Shown: positions 1 to 8,730 of the stretch, in pieces
How the letters are laid out: every line of letters starts with the position of its first letter
How positions within the stretch are numbered: position 1 is the first letter of the stretch
Made by a program: the position numbers and the translations under genes
Notes under the pieces: model-generated
Databases searched by the model: none
What the model saw: only the letters and a program-made list of their open reading frames with translations
What the model was told of the DNA's origin: nothing
Assembly (NCBI GenBank): GCA_019058315.1
Contig: JAHPZH010000003.1
Coordinates: 454,451-518,450, forward strand
Source of the DNA: Candidatus Helarchaeota archaeon
Lineage (GTDB): Archaea > Asgardarchaeota > Lokiarchaeia > Helarchaeales > RDOG01
Length of the DNA: 64,000 nt
Direction of reading: 5' to 3'

Positions 1-2
1 TA

Positions 3-665
3 GCTGTTAAATCTAAGGAATATGCGTCTAGAAATCCTAATGCTCAATATAGGAAAAAGGTTACAATTGATGAAGTCTTGAATTCAAAAATGATAGCTGA
101 ACCATTAACAATGTTAATGTGTTGCCCAACATCCACCGGTGGATCATCAGTTATTTTCTGTGCTGAAGATATTGCCAGAAAATATCAAGATACTTTGGTA
201 GAATTTGTGGCAAGTTCTATGAAAACTTGTCGAGCAAAGGTTCCTACTTTAGAAAGTGGTTGGGATCCTAATATTAGAGCAGGAAGAGAATCATATAAAA
301 GGGCAGGCATTGGACCCAGTGATATTGGTGTTGCACAAGTACATGATTGTTTTGCAATAGCAGAATTGATGCATTATGAGAGTTTTGGATTTTGTGGTAT
401 GGGGAAATCTGGAGAATGGATTGAAAATGGAGGTCCTACAAAGGATGGTGAAATACCTGTGAATACAGATGGGGGATTGATATCAAAAGGACATCCTCTT
501 GGAGCTACAGGTGGTGCCCAATTCTATGAATTAACACATCAACTCAGAGGAACTGGTCATACTCAAATAAAACCTATTCCAGAATATGCTTTGCAGCATA
601 ATATGGGCGGTGGAGTAGGCGTCGGTATGGCTTATGTATGTAATATCTTAAAACGTATACGATAG
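3..665 (+). CDS. Thiolase family protein (SCP2/archaeal type), 5' end outside the window
   Basis: This is the C-terminal part of a thiolase, which makes or cleaves a beta-ketoacyl-CoA. The frame is open to the window edge, so the N-terminal domain with the nucleophilic Cys is not visible, and the first in-frame TTG at 78 is not the true start. The segment CCPTSTGGSS, the catalytic HDCF motif and GHPLGATGG (active-site His) are all present, as is the glycine-rich NMGGGVGVG loop at the end. HDCF is typical of the SCP2-like thiolases found in archaea. It is followed 10 bp later by a second thiolase-fold gene, so the two proteins probably form a complex. In archaea such thiolases often work with a DUF35 OB-fold protein or HMG-CoA synthase; any such partner would lie upstream of the window. 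Confidence 0.9.
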   Translation, partial: AVKSKEYASRNPNAQYRKKVTIDEVLNSKMIAEPLTMLMCCPTSTGGSSVIFCAEDIARKYQDTLVEFVASSMKTCRAKVPTLESGWDPNIRAGRESYKRAGIGPSDIGVAQVHDCFAIAELMHYESFGFCGMGKSGEWIENGGPTKDGEIPVNTDGGLISKGHPLGATGGAQFYELTHQLRGTGHTQIKPIPEYALQHNMGGGVGVGMAYVCNILKRIR

Positions 666-675
666 GTGATTTAGG

Positions 676-1881
676 ATGGAAGATATGAGAGAAGTTGCAA
701 TAATTGGAGTCGGAAGGACTGAATTTCAACCAAAAAGTAGCTTTGCAGCAAGTGGAGGAGCTGCAGTAGAAGCAGCATATATGGATGTTAAAGGAAAAGG
801 AAAAATTTTAGCAAAAGAAGATATTGAATTGGCATTTTTTGGCTGTACCACGAATATCGGTAATGCTGGTCAAATGGCAGTTCAGAAAGCTGATATGTTA
901 GGAATGGGAGTCTTCAATATCGATAATGGATTTGTTACTGGAACCCAAGCATTGTATACTGCTTGGAGGTCTGTTGCAAGTGGTCTTCATGATATTGTGC
1001 TTGCTTTTGGTGCAGGGACTATGAAACCCGGTCAAGTTTCAATAAGTGCTGGGGGACAAGCATGGTGGTTTGAAGATACTGGTAAACCTTCGCCTTATAT
1101 TAGATTATATGCGCAATTAGCCAGGAAATATATGAAAGATTATAATATAACAAAAGAAATTCTAGCTAAAATCTCGGTTAAGAACCATAAAAATGGGAAA
1201 TTAAACCCAAATGCTTTGATAAAGGAAGAACTCACATTAGATCAGATTTTAAATTCAGATATAATTGCAGAACCATTAACCAAATATATGTGTGCACCTA
1301 CGGCATGCGGTGGAGTATGTTTAATATTGGCACCCGCTACTCAAGGTTATTATTATAGTAAAAATCCCATTAAAATTAAGGGATGTGCTATAACAAGCGG
1401 AAAGCCAGGGCTATCAACAATGGATTCTGCCTATGATGCTTTTACTCGTGCAATGCAAGAAGCTTGTCTTCAAGTGAGTCCATGGTTTAGCGCAAAAAAC
1501 ATAGATATTGCTCAGATTCATGATGCATTTTCAATAACAGAACTTATTACTTTGGAAGCTCTTGGGTTCTGTAAACGGGGAGAAGCAGCTAAATTCTATG
1601 AAAATGAGGCTACTTCATTAGAAGGAGAAATCCCTGTAAATACTGATGGAGGATTCATGGCAAACGGTTTAGTTCTAGGAGCTTCAGATTTAGCTCAAGT
1701 TGTTGAAAATGTTCTTCAATTAAGAGGAGATGCTGGGGATAGACAAGTTAAAAAAGAAAATATGAAATATGCCCTTTCAACAATGGGTGCAAGTGGCGGA
1801 AGTGGTTTTTGTGGTGGCATTGCAGGTCGTGGCTTTGGAACTGGTGGAGGATATGAAGTTACAATTTTAGAAAAATATTAA
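676..1881 (+). CDS. Degenerate thiolase-like subunit lacking the nucleophilic Cys
   Basis: This 401-residue protein has the whole thiolase fold: an N-terminal DVAIIGVGRTEF-like start, a central EPLTKYMCAPTACGG segment and the HDAF motif. Two catalytic positions look lost. The usual N-A-C-A-T-G-T nucleophile segment reads NGFVTGT, with Phe where the Cys should be, and the GHPxGATG motif reads NGLVLGASD, which removes the active-site His. Motif HDAF keeps its His. The gene follows the thiolase ending at 665 by 10 bp. I infer a non-catalytic partner of the upstream active subunit, perhaps structural or CoA-binding, rather than an independent thiolase. Loss of catalysis is read from motifs and has not been tested. 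Confidence 0.85.
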   Translation: MEDMREVAIIGVGRTEFQPKSSFAASGGAAVEAAYMDVKGKGKILAKEDIELAFFGCTTNIGNAGQMAVQKADMLGMGVFNIDNGFVTGTQALYTAWRSVASGLHDIVLAFGAGTMKPGQVSISAGGQAWWFEDTGKPSPYIRLYAQLARKYMKDYNITKEILAKISVKNHKNGKLNPNALIKEELTLDQILNSDIIAEPLTKYMCAPTACGGVCLILAPATQGYYYSKNPIKIKGCAITSGKPGLSTMDSAYDAFTRAMQEACLQVSPWFSAKNIDIAQIHDAFSITELITLEALGFCKRGEAAKFYENEATSLEGEIPVNTDGGFMANGLVLGASDLAQVVENVLQLRGDAGDRQVKKENMKYALSTMGASGGSGFCGGIAGRGFGTGGGYEVTILEKY

Positions 1882-1932
1882 TTTTTCTTTTTTTACCAAT
1901 ATTTTAATCAATTCATTTAGGGTTAATTTGAT

Positions 1933-2229
1933 ATGGAAGGTTTAATGAAAGAATTAAAAGACCTTCGTTATGTCATAAGCGAAACAGCGGCAAACATCAA
2001 GAGTCGTTCTTTATTATATAAGGATTTAGATGATCTTGAAGTTATTAAAAAAAGTAATCTCATTGAAGCACCGATTTGTAATAAAATTGAAGAATTATTA
2101 GATATCGAACAAAAAATAATTATAAACACTCCTTATCCAGAAAAAAAAATTGAAGAAATCTTAAACGATATTCAAGATGTTCAGCTTTATATTAATATTC
2201 ATTATTATCAATGGCTTCAATTCTTTTGA
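1933..2229 (+). CDS. Small hypothetical helical protein
   Basis: This 98-residue protein is not recognised. It is rich in Lys, Glu, Ile and Leu, with heptad-like helical stretches in the first 65 residues, no signal peptide and no membrane segment. The C terminus is aromatic (YYQWLQFF). It lies 51 bp behind the degenerate thiolase subunit on the same strand and could be the last gene of that transcription unit. It ends just before a 10-bp inverted repeat shared with the convergent CDC123-like gene. Confidence 0.6.
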   Translation: MEGLMKELKDLRYVISETAANIKSRSLLYKDLDDLEVIKKSNLIEAPICNKIEELLDIEQKIIINTPYPEKKIEEILNDIQDVQLYINIHYYQWLQFF

Positions 2230-2254
2230 AAATTGTAGATTTTAAACTTCAATT

Positions 2255-2275
2255 TTTTCAATTTCAAATTGAAAA
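2255..2275. terminator. Inverted repeat between convergent genes, probable bidirectional terminator
   Basis: A perfect 10-bp inverted repeat around one central base, TTTTCAATTT/AAATTGAAAA, is flanked by T runs on both strands. It lies between the 3' ends of the genes ending at 2229 (+) and 2264 (-), and the stop codon of the minus-strand gene lies inside it. The position suggests it ends transcription from both sides. Confidence 0.45.
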
Positions 2276-3151
2276 TTGATCTTTTTTTGTAACAGGTACA
2301 GTTCTGATTCTAAATTCAAACGGTCCTTCTTCGAAAATTTTTCTATCAGTCTTCCATGAAAATAAACAGGGATCTGTCCCAAGAAAAAAAGGATTCAATT
2401 CAATTAAAATTACTTTGTCTTTTAAAATTGCAAAGTCAATTATGAAAGATTCTAAGGTAATTTTATTTTTGATAGTATTATAGAATTCTTTGATCCTTTT
2501 TTCAATTATTGGAATTTGTTTTGGTAAATTTGGGAAAAGGAGATAATGGTAATATTGAGAAATGGAATTTAAATTCTTTTTATGGATAAAACCTCGAAAT
2601 TCCATATCAATCGGAATATCAATCCATTCTCTTATGAATATTTTTTGAGTGAATCCTTTCTTTTTAGAAAATTGTAATGCTGTTACAAGATCATCATATA
2701 CCCTTTGACTATCAAGCAAGAGATCCATGGCTTCTTTTCCAGAGGATACTTTTAGACCGAGAATTGAAGATTTTACAATAGCAATTAATCTAGAATTTTC
2801 ATCCCCGTTACCTTTTTTTAGTTCCTCTTGAAATATTTCATCACTCTTTTTTCGAGCTATCCGACTATCTTTAGGACTACGGGTTGATAAACGAACAAAT
2901 GCCCCTTTTTTTTGGTCCTGAAAATTATTTATAATGTCATCAATGCGTTTTTCGGTTTTTTTTAATAATTTTTCCTCCTCAAGAGTAACTTTACCTTCTC
3001 CTTTTGATTTTTTGTAATAATGAACAAATGCATTGGCTAATTCGATTGACATAGGGAAGAAAATTGTATTCATTGTATAAGATTTGAGAGAATCATACCA
3101 GTTTTCTATATTCGTTTCATTTGAAATACGAAAAATATCTTCTTCATTCAT
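2264..3151 (-). CDS. CDC123/D123 family protein
   Basis: This 295-residue protein matches the CDC123 (D123) family along its length. An N-terminal NWYDSLKSYTMNTIFFP resembles the eukaryotic WYP...T.K..I.P opening. FVRLSTRSPKDS fits the phosphate-binding strand. REWIDIPIDMEFRGFI and NLNSISQYYH match the central ATP-grasp region. FIIDFAILKD and LIELNPFFLGTDPCLFSW match the Mg-ATP site, with Asp, Glu and Asn where metal ligands are expected. In eukaryotes CDC123 is an ATP-binding chaperone that joins the alpha and gamma subunits of eIF2. Archaea have aIF2, so a similar role is conceivable, but other ATP-grasp roles are known (for example Legionella effectors of the wider family). It is a single gene, convergent with the thiolase cluster. 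Confidence 0.85.
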   Translation of the reverse strand: MNEEDIFRISNETNIENWYDSLKSYTMNTIFFPMSIELANAFVHYYKKSKGEGKVTLEEEKLLKKTEKRIDDIINNFQDQKKGAFVRLSTRSPKDSRIARKKSDEIFQEELKKGNGDENSRLIAIVKSSILGLKVSSGKEAMDLLLDSQRVYDDLVTALQFSKKKGFTQKIFIREWIDIPIDMEFRGFIHKKNLNSISQYYHYLLFPNLPKQIPIIEKRIKEFYNTIKNKITLESFIIDFAILKDKVILIELNPFFLGTDPCLFSWKTDRKIFEEGPFEFRIRTVPVTKKDQFSI

Positions 3152-3289
3152 TTTTATTCTCCTAAAAGTAACAAACCAACTATCGAAACAAATATTACAT
3201 AAAAAAAAATATGAGATATAATTATTCTTTTCAACAATTTGGAATTTGAAAATTCTTCTTATTAATAAGTTTCTAAAAAAGTGATAAAA

Positions 3290-4012
3290 ATGGGTTTGAA
3301 GGACTTTTTAGAGAAGATTACAGAATTTTTTGATCCGATTTTTGATAGGATGAACACAGGTTATTTTGGCATCTTGGTAGCTATTACTGGAGTAGCAACT
3401 ATTTCAATAGCTTCTATTTTATATGCCATGGTTGAACCATTTACCATCTTTTCGCATTGGATAAGTAATTTAGGTGGTGCTTGGACTAACTTATATCAAT
3501 CACCAAATGGCTCGAATATCGTTTTTTCAATAGGATTAATTATTTTGTGTATTTTTGTGATACCTTTTATTGTATATTTAGTAAAAATATTTGTTTCTAG
3601 AGATTTAAATTCGCCATTAATCTTTTTTGCCCTTGGATCTGGACTAATTACACTCATTGGACTTTTGGGCGTTGCATTTTTTGATATGAAAAGTCAACCT
3701 CTTATACATACGCTCAGTGCTGTAGCATTTTTTATTGGTGGGTTGTTTATGGTTTTCTTCTTCAGTCTTACCATGTTTTTTGATACAAAAATCTCAAGTA
3801 TTCATCCATTATTTGGAATAATAGTCGTAGGAGTAGGTTTCATATTTTTATTACCTTTTGTTCCCCTACTACTTCAAGGCGCAGACCTTGTGAGTCTTAT
3901 CGTTTCTACAGAACCAAGAATGGCTTTTTCGAGATTTTGGGAGTGGATGTATGTTTTTGCATTATTCGCTTGGATCTTTGATATGGGAGTTTTTACCTTA
4001 AAACTCGAATAA
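3290..4012 (+). CDS. DUF998/FRAG1-like integral membrane protein
   Basis: This protein of about 240 residues has roughly six hydrophobic segments. The segment FSHWISNLGG after the first membrane helix, a polar His in a later helix (PLIHTLSAVAFFIGG) and WEWMYVFALFAWIFDMG near the C terminus resemble DUF998 and related FRAG1/DRAM/Sfk1-type proteins. Function in the family is poorly known. An in-frame GTG at 3281 adds three residues; the ATG at 3290 is preferred. It is transcribed away from the CDC123-like gene with about 130 bp of AT-rich sequence between them. Confidence 0.7.
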   Translation: MGLKDFLEKITEFFDPIFDRMNTGYFGILVAITGVATISIASILYAMVEPFTIFSHWISNLGGAWTNLYQSPNGSNIVFSIGLIILCIFVIPFIVYLVKIFVSRDLNSPLIFFALGSGLITLIGLLGVAFFDMKSQPLIHTLSAVAFFIGGLFMVFFFSLTMFFDTKISSIHPLFGIIVVGVGFIFLLPFVPLLLQGADLVSLIVSTEPRMAFSRFWEWMYVFALFAWIFDMGVFTLKLE

Positions 4013-4093
4013 CTTACTAAAGTTACTCCATATATTAATTACTTTTTTTTATTTTTTCTCCTTTTATAATTCTGTTTTTATATTTCTAATTAA

Positions 4094-5086
4094 TTATGTC
4101 GCAGGGTAAAAAGCATAATATTTTAAACTATCCAATTCTAATCCAGCAACATAAGGTAAAAACTCATTTTCTACGCATTTTGAATAAGAATCATATGTTA
4201 AGTTAATAGGACTTGGGTAATCAACTACTAATACTGTTTTATTAGCTGCCAGTGCAATATTTAAATTTAAAATGCCTTGTTGACGCCAAGTGGCATCCGT
4301 GGGTTCATCTTCAAGATAAAATAAATCTTCACGACCAATTCCGTCGATATTATTTAAATATGTAGAATTTGAAAGAAGTTCGTCAGCGTTTTGAACAAAA
4401 ATAGTAAAATTATCTGCCACTTGTGATTTAGCATACTGTGAAATATTAATTACAAAATCCATCATTAACCAATCAGCATGAGGTATTGTGTCATTATAAT
4501 AATCATAAGCATCAATAATATCTAAATATATTCCATCAAATCCAGCTGAAATTATACGATCTAAATATTCAAACATAATATTTTGCCAGCCTACATACCA
4601 ATATTTAACCTTAAAATTTCCTGGCCAATCAGGATTTTCCGCATCTAACCAAATGGGATTTCCCACAGTCCATGTACTGTTCCAATAAAACCTGTAATCC
4701 TCAGCTTCGCCGATACTAAAATAAGAAATCAGAAGTTTTTTTGTATTTCCTATCGATTTCATATAACTAATATTAGCACTTGAGAATTCTCCTTCTTCAC
4801 ACCCATCTGAAGAATAATCTATTACGATAAGATCGTATTTTGAATTATTAATTTCATCCATATCGATATTTTGCAATAAATATGCCCAATCGTCAATGAT
4901 TGTTCCATTTATATCAAATTCAGTTCTATTTAATTTTTCGAATACAAAATAATCTGAATTATATTCCGTATCCAAAATTGGAAGAAAAATTGCATTATTT
5001 TTATTTAAGGCCATTAAGAGAATTATACCAGAAAAAGCAAAAAAAGTAATTGAAATTAAAATTGGAATTACATTTTTTCCACTCAT
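4094..5086 (-). CDS. GH114/TM1410-like putative endo-alpha-1,4-polygalactosaminidase, membrane-anchored
   Basis: This 330-residue protein begins with a single N-terminal hydrophobic segment (residues about 7-25), so it is probably exported and anchored outside the cell. The rest is a TIM-barrel domain of the GH114/TM1410 type. LIVIDYSSDG, SYFSIGEAEDYRFYW, NPDWPGNFKVKYW, GFDGIYLDIIDAYDYY and FVQNADELL are all characteristic, and the acidic residues in GIYLDIIDAYD are the likely catalytic site. Family members cleave galactosaminoglycan-type polysaccharides. Several N-x-S/T sites fit a surface location. No sugar-related neighbour supports a specific substrate. Confidence 0.8.
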   Translation of the reverse strand: MSGKNVIPILISITFFAFSGIILLMALNKNNAIFLPILDTEYNSDYFVFEKLNRTEFDINGTIIDDWAYLLQNIDMDEINNSKYDLIVIDYSSDGCEEGEFSSANISYMKSIGNTKKLLISYFSIGEAEDYRFYWNSTWTVGNPIWLDAENPDWPGNFKVKYWYVGWQNIMFEYLDRIISAGFDGIYLDIIDAYDYYNDTIPHADWLMMDFVINISQYAKSQVADNFTIFVQNADELLSNSTYLNNIDGIGREDLFYLEDEPTDATWRQQGILNLNIALAANKTVLVVDYPSPINLTYDSYSKCVENEFLPYVAGLELDSLKYYAFYPAT

Positions 5087-5252
5087 TGTAAATCAATCCT
5101 AATATAATAATTTCTAATTGTAATATGAGCTATAGGTTAGGAATGTGTACGAATTATTCTTTAAATTTTTTTGCTCTAATTGAAATTTTTTACTTTAAAG
5201 CTAAAATTAATAAAATAAATGAAAGAAATAATAAATAATCGTATTTGTTGAT

Positions 5253-6080
5253 TTATACTATTCGATCACCTGCTTTTGGAGGCATCGAACAATAAATTTC
5301 TTCGATATCAAGAATTCCAATTGGAATTCCTTCGTATTCTTGAATTTCTTGAAATGTACCTCTTACCAGATACATCATAATTTCTAAACTCATCCCATAG
5401 CATGCCATAAAAGTTCCAGGCTTAATTCTTAAAAATTCTTCCTTAAGAATTGATGGAGTAAAAACTAGGCGATTTTGATTTACAGGTAAAAGTTCCATCG
5501 TCGGAATCATCATGGGATAACCATCTTCATCTATGAAAGAGATAAATTTTATATTGGATTTGGCCTTAAACACTTTCTCAACCATGGTTGGCATTAAATT
5601 TGGTTTATCTCTATCAGCTTTTCCCTCTTTTACGAAATTTTTAATGATTTTAGCAATTTTTCTATCAGTTTTTACTGGAGTATTTGGTGCAATGACTTTT
5701 TTCACATCTATAAAACCAACACGTGCGATCCCTGTATATGCGTTATTTTTAAAAAGCGGCTTTAGGTTGAAATACTCGTAATCTTTGCCTTCATATTCCC
5801 AATGAGTAAAATCACCTTTTACAACCCAGTTATTATTTTCAAGAGTCAAAAAATCTACACTGCATTTGATATTTTGTTCTAAATATTTTTTAGATCTCCC
5901 ATAGATAAATTCAGCAAACATTAATGTTTTATTATCTTTAGCTTCAAAAGAATTTATAAAAACTAGATTAGGTTTTTGATTTTCGTCTATCGTAGCTAGA
6001 ATTTTAATCATCATATCAGGTAAAAATTGAGGAATATCCTCGTCTGCTAAATGATCTGTAATATTGATTGCTGTTGTCAT
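5253..6080 (-). CDS. PNPOx-like split-barrel flavin-binding protein, possibly two barrel domains
   Basis: This 275-residue protein resembles the pyridoxamine-phosphate-oxidase-like FMN-binding split barrel. One unit lies at residues about 15-130 (MMIKILATIDENQKPNLVFI, MLFAEF-like strand, SVDFLTL) and a second weaker unit at about 165-265 (NIKFISFIDEDGYPMMIPTM). The two opening strands look alike, suggesting an internal duplication. The gene begins 9 bp after the stop of the glycyl radical enzyme and is almost certainly in its operon. A flavin protein next to a glycyl radical enzyme might supply or remove electrons, or act on the product; this is inference. Confidence 0.65.
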   Translation of the reverse strand: MTTAINITDHLADEDIPQFLPDMMIKILATIDENQKPNLVFINSFEAKDNKTLMFAEFIYGRSKKYLEQNIKCSVDFLTLENNNWVVKGDFTHWEYEGKDYEYFNLKPLFKNNAYTGIARVGFIDVKKVIAPNTPVKTDRKIAKIIKNFVKEGKADRDKPNLMPTMVEKVFKAKSNIKFISFIDEDGYPMMIPTMELLPVNQNRLVFTPSILKEEFLRIKPGTFMACYGMSLEIMMYLVRGTFQEIQEYEGIPIGILDIEEIYCSMPPKAGDRIV

Positions 6081-6089
6081 ATATTCACC

Positions 6090-8486
6090 TTAAACTTCAT
6101 GAGATATTCGGGAGATAATCTCATCTTGTAGGAGAGATCCAACAGTAACAAAATATGCATTGTATCCCGTAACCCGAACTAATAGATTTCTATAATCTTG
6201 AGGGTGTTTTTTTGCTTCTCTCAATGTATCGGCATCAATCATATTTACTTGAAGGCAAGTTCCGCCAATATCGATATAAGTTCTCAAAAGAGCTTTGAAT
6301 TTTTCCACATCTGCCTTGTTTCTTAACATCATTGGATTGAAACTCATAGTATGAGAACTACCATTAGGTACGGTATCCAGACCAATTTTTCCAACACTTT
6401 TAATTACGCTTGTGGGACCACACATATCACAACCAGAGCTTGGACAAACACCATTTGATAGATATGTACCCATTTTACGACCATCAGGAGTTGCGGTTTG
6501 TGTTGCACCATACATTATCCAATAGTTCCAACTTAGATAACCAGCTCGATATTGTTTGTTTGTGGGAGTTTTATATTCGAGAACTTTGTGAGTCCAAAAA
6601 TCATTAACTTCATGTGCTAAAGAATCCGCATAATCATCATCATTACCATATTTTGGAGCTTTATTCCTTAATAATAATCTTAGAGGTTCTTTTCCTTCAT
6701 AATTAACCTTTATTGCTTCTATAATTTCTTCAAGAGAGACTTTTTTGTCTTCATAAACTAATTTTTTTACTGCAAGCAAGGAATCTATAGCAGTCCCCAA
6801 AGCTACTCCTTCAACAGTAATAAAATTATACCTGGCTCCTCCCTGAGTTATATCAAGACCTTTTTTTGCACAATCATCAACAAGTACTGAAAGATATGGT
6901 GTAGGTTCATAAGTTGCCCTAATTTCATCACCTAAATTATAAATGTCTATAATTTTTTCAATTGTGAACGTTAATTGTTTGATGTATGTATCATAAAATT
7001 GTTGCCAATTTTCAAACTTAAGCGGATCTCCGGTCTCTGGAGCATATTGATTTTGAGCTTGAAAATCCATGCCATTAAATAGCACAAATTCAATAGCCTT
7101 GGAAAGATTTAAGTTAACATCAACCGTTCCACTTCGATCACAACCTTGAAGTGTGTTTTCAAGACAACCTACAGGTGCATAATCCCATAGTTCATCTTCT
7201 GGAAGACCTGCAAATTTTAATGCTTTTATAGATATTTCATCAAAATTTAAAAGGAATGGAGCTCCTTGTGCTCTAATAAGCATTTCAACAGTACGATCTA
7301 GTAATTTTTCTGGAGTATTTTTATGCAATCTTACATTTGGTTTTGGTTCCAACATGTTTAAATCTTCAATAACTTCAAGCATTAAGTACGTCAAATCATT
7401 GGACAAATCTTCACCATTCGGTCCCATTCCAGATAACGTAATTAGTTGTCCAAAACCAGAATTAATGCCTTGATTGTTTCCAACTCTACCTTGGTAGTCA
7501 TAGGCATAATTACATTTTATCCAGAAACATTCTAGGATTTCTTTTGCTTCTTCTTGACTTATATTCCCCTCGTCTAAATCTATCCTATAAAATGGATAAA
7601 GATATTGATCGATGCGTCCAAATGATAGACCTGGTCCGGGATAAGATTCATCAGCCATTACTAACATGTGAGTAAACCATAAACTTTGAACTGCCTCCCA
7701 GAATGTTTCGGCAGGCTCCCAAGGGACTTTTAAACAATTTTTTGAGATTTCTAATAATTCTTTTTTTCGCCTTTCATCTTTTTCTTTTTCAGCTAGCTCC
7801 TTTGCTACATTTGAATATCGTGCTGCAAATTTTTTTGGTGTATCACAACAAATAAGCATAGCCTTTAATTGAGCAATTTTAACAGTATTATTTGAATCAG
7901 TTTTAGACAATTCTTCTTCTATTTCCTTTTTAACTCCCTTAAATCCAATTTTCAGTATTTTGGGGTAATTAGGGATCAAATGTCCTGGAGTTGGACCACA
8001 ATTTCCTAGAGCCATCTCATTTATTTCTTTCAATTGGCGAATAAATTTTGACTCCATATCTTTGTGGACTTTACGTTCTTCTTCGTTTAAACATTTAGAA
8101 AGTGCGGCATTAAACTTTCCACCGATTATTAACTCACCTTCAAGAATGTCGACGGCTATTTCTTCGCTCATTACTTTATCGAAAAAAGTAGCTTTTCGTA
8201 CTACAAGCGGCATATCCCAAAAATCAGCTGGCAATTCAACTTTTTTGGCAGTCACTAGAAGGGCATTTTCATAAGCATTTCCTAAAAAGTATATTTCTGG
8301 AGCCACACTAAATTTAATAACAGACCAAACTTGATCCCATTCAGTCCCCGTAGTGTATCCCTCTGCTTCATTCTTAAATTCACGTTCGTAAAAATTAAAG
8401 TATTCAGCCCTCAGTCTCTTTATTCGTTCTGAGAGATTCTGAGGGCTCCAAATCCTTATCATTGACTCACTACTCTTTGATGTCAT
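6090..8486 (-). CDS. Glycyl radical enzyme of the pyruvate formate-lyase (PFL2) family
   Basis: This 798-residue protein has both hallmarks of the family. The thiyl-radical Cys is Cys441 in PVGCLENTLQ, and the glycyl radical site is Gly774 in RVTGYNAYF near the C terminus. The GCxE form, with Glu after the Cys, is the pattern of eliminases and decarboxylases (glycerol/diol dehydratase, choline TMA-lyase, hydroxyphenylacetate decarboxylase), not of pyruvate formate-lyase itself, which has a Cys-Cys pair. Substrate cannot be assigned. The next gene, 9 bp downstream, is a PNPOx-like protein. No glycyl-radical activase lies nearby, so activation must come from elsewhere in the genome. The enzyme implies an anaerobic lifestyle. 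Confidence 0.93.
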   Translation of the reverse strand: MTSKSSESMIRIWSPQNLSERIKRLRAEYFNFYEREFKNEAEGYTTGTEWDQVWSVIKFSVAPEIYFLGNAYENALLVTAKKVELPADFWDMPLVVRKATFFDKVMSEEIAVDILEGELIIGGKFNAALSKCLNEEERKVHKDMESKFIRQLKEINEMALGNCGPTPGHLIPNYPKILKIGFKGVKKEIEEELSKTDSNNTVKIAQLKAMLICCDTPKKFAARYSNVAKELAEKEKDERRKKELLEISKNCLKVPWEPAETFWEAVQSLWFTHMLVMADESYPGPGLSFGRIDQYLYPFYRIDLDEGNISQEEAKEILECFWIKCNYAYDYQGRVGNNQGINSGFGQLITLSGMGPNGEDLSNDLTYLMLEVIEDLNMLEPKPNVRLHKNTPEKLLDRTVEMLIRAQGAPFLLNFDEISIKALKFAGLPEDELWDYAPVGCLENTLQGCDRSGTVDVNLNLSKAIEFVLFNGMDFQAQNQYAPETGDPLKFENWQQFYDTYIKQLTFTIEKIIDIYNLGDEIRATYEPTPYLSVLVDDCAKKGLDITQGGARYNFITVEGVALGTAIDSLLAVKKLVYEDKKVSLEEIIEAIKVNYEGKEPLRLLLRNKAPKYGNDDDYADSLAHEVNDFWTHKVLEYKTPTNKQYRAGYLSWNYWIMYGATQTATPDGRKMGTYLSNGVCPSSGCDMCGPTSVIKSVGKIGLDTVPNGSSHTMSFNPMMLRNKADVEKFKALLRTYIDIGGTCLQVNMIDADTLREAKKHPQDYRNLLVRVTGYNAYFVTVGSLLQDEIISRISHEV

Positions 8487-8730
8487 TTAAAATCCTCTAT
8501 GTTATACATACAAAGTAAAAATTTTGAATCCAATATTATTGTATAGGAAAATTAATTTTTTATACTTACGAATTTTATCTTTAAATTAATTTTTTAAAAT
8601 CTATCTTAATTTTCTCAAAATATATGTATCTTAAGAAATAAAAAAAGAATATTTAATTTATTTTTCATTTGCAGATTAGATTAAGACGATACTTAATTCT
8701 TCATCGTCATTAAAAAAAAAGGATAGAGAT

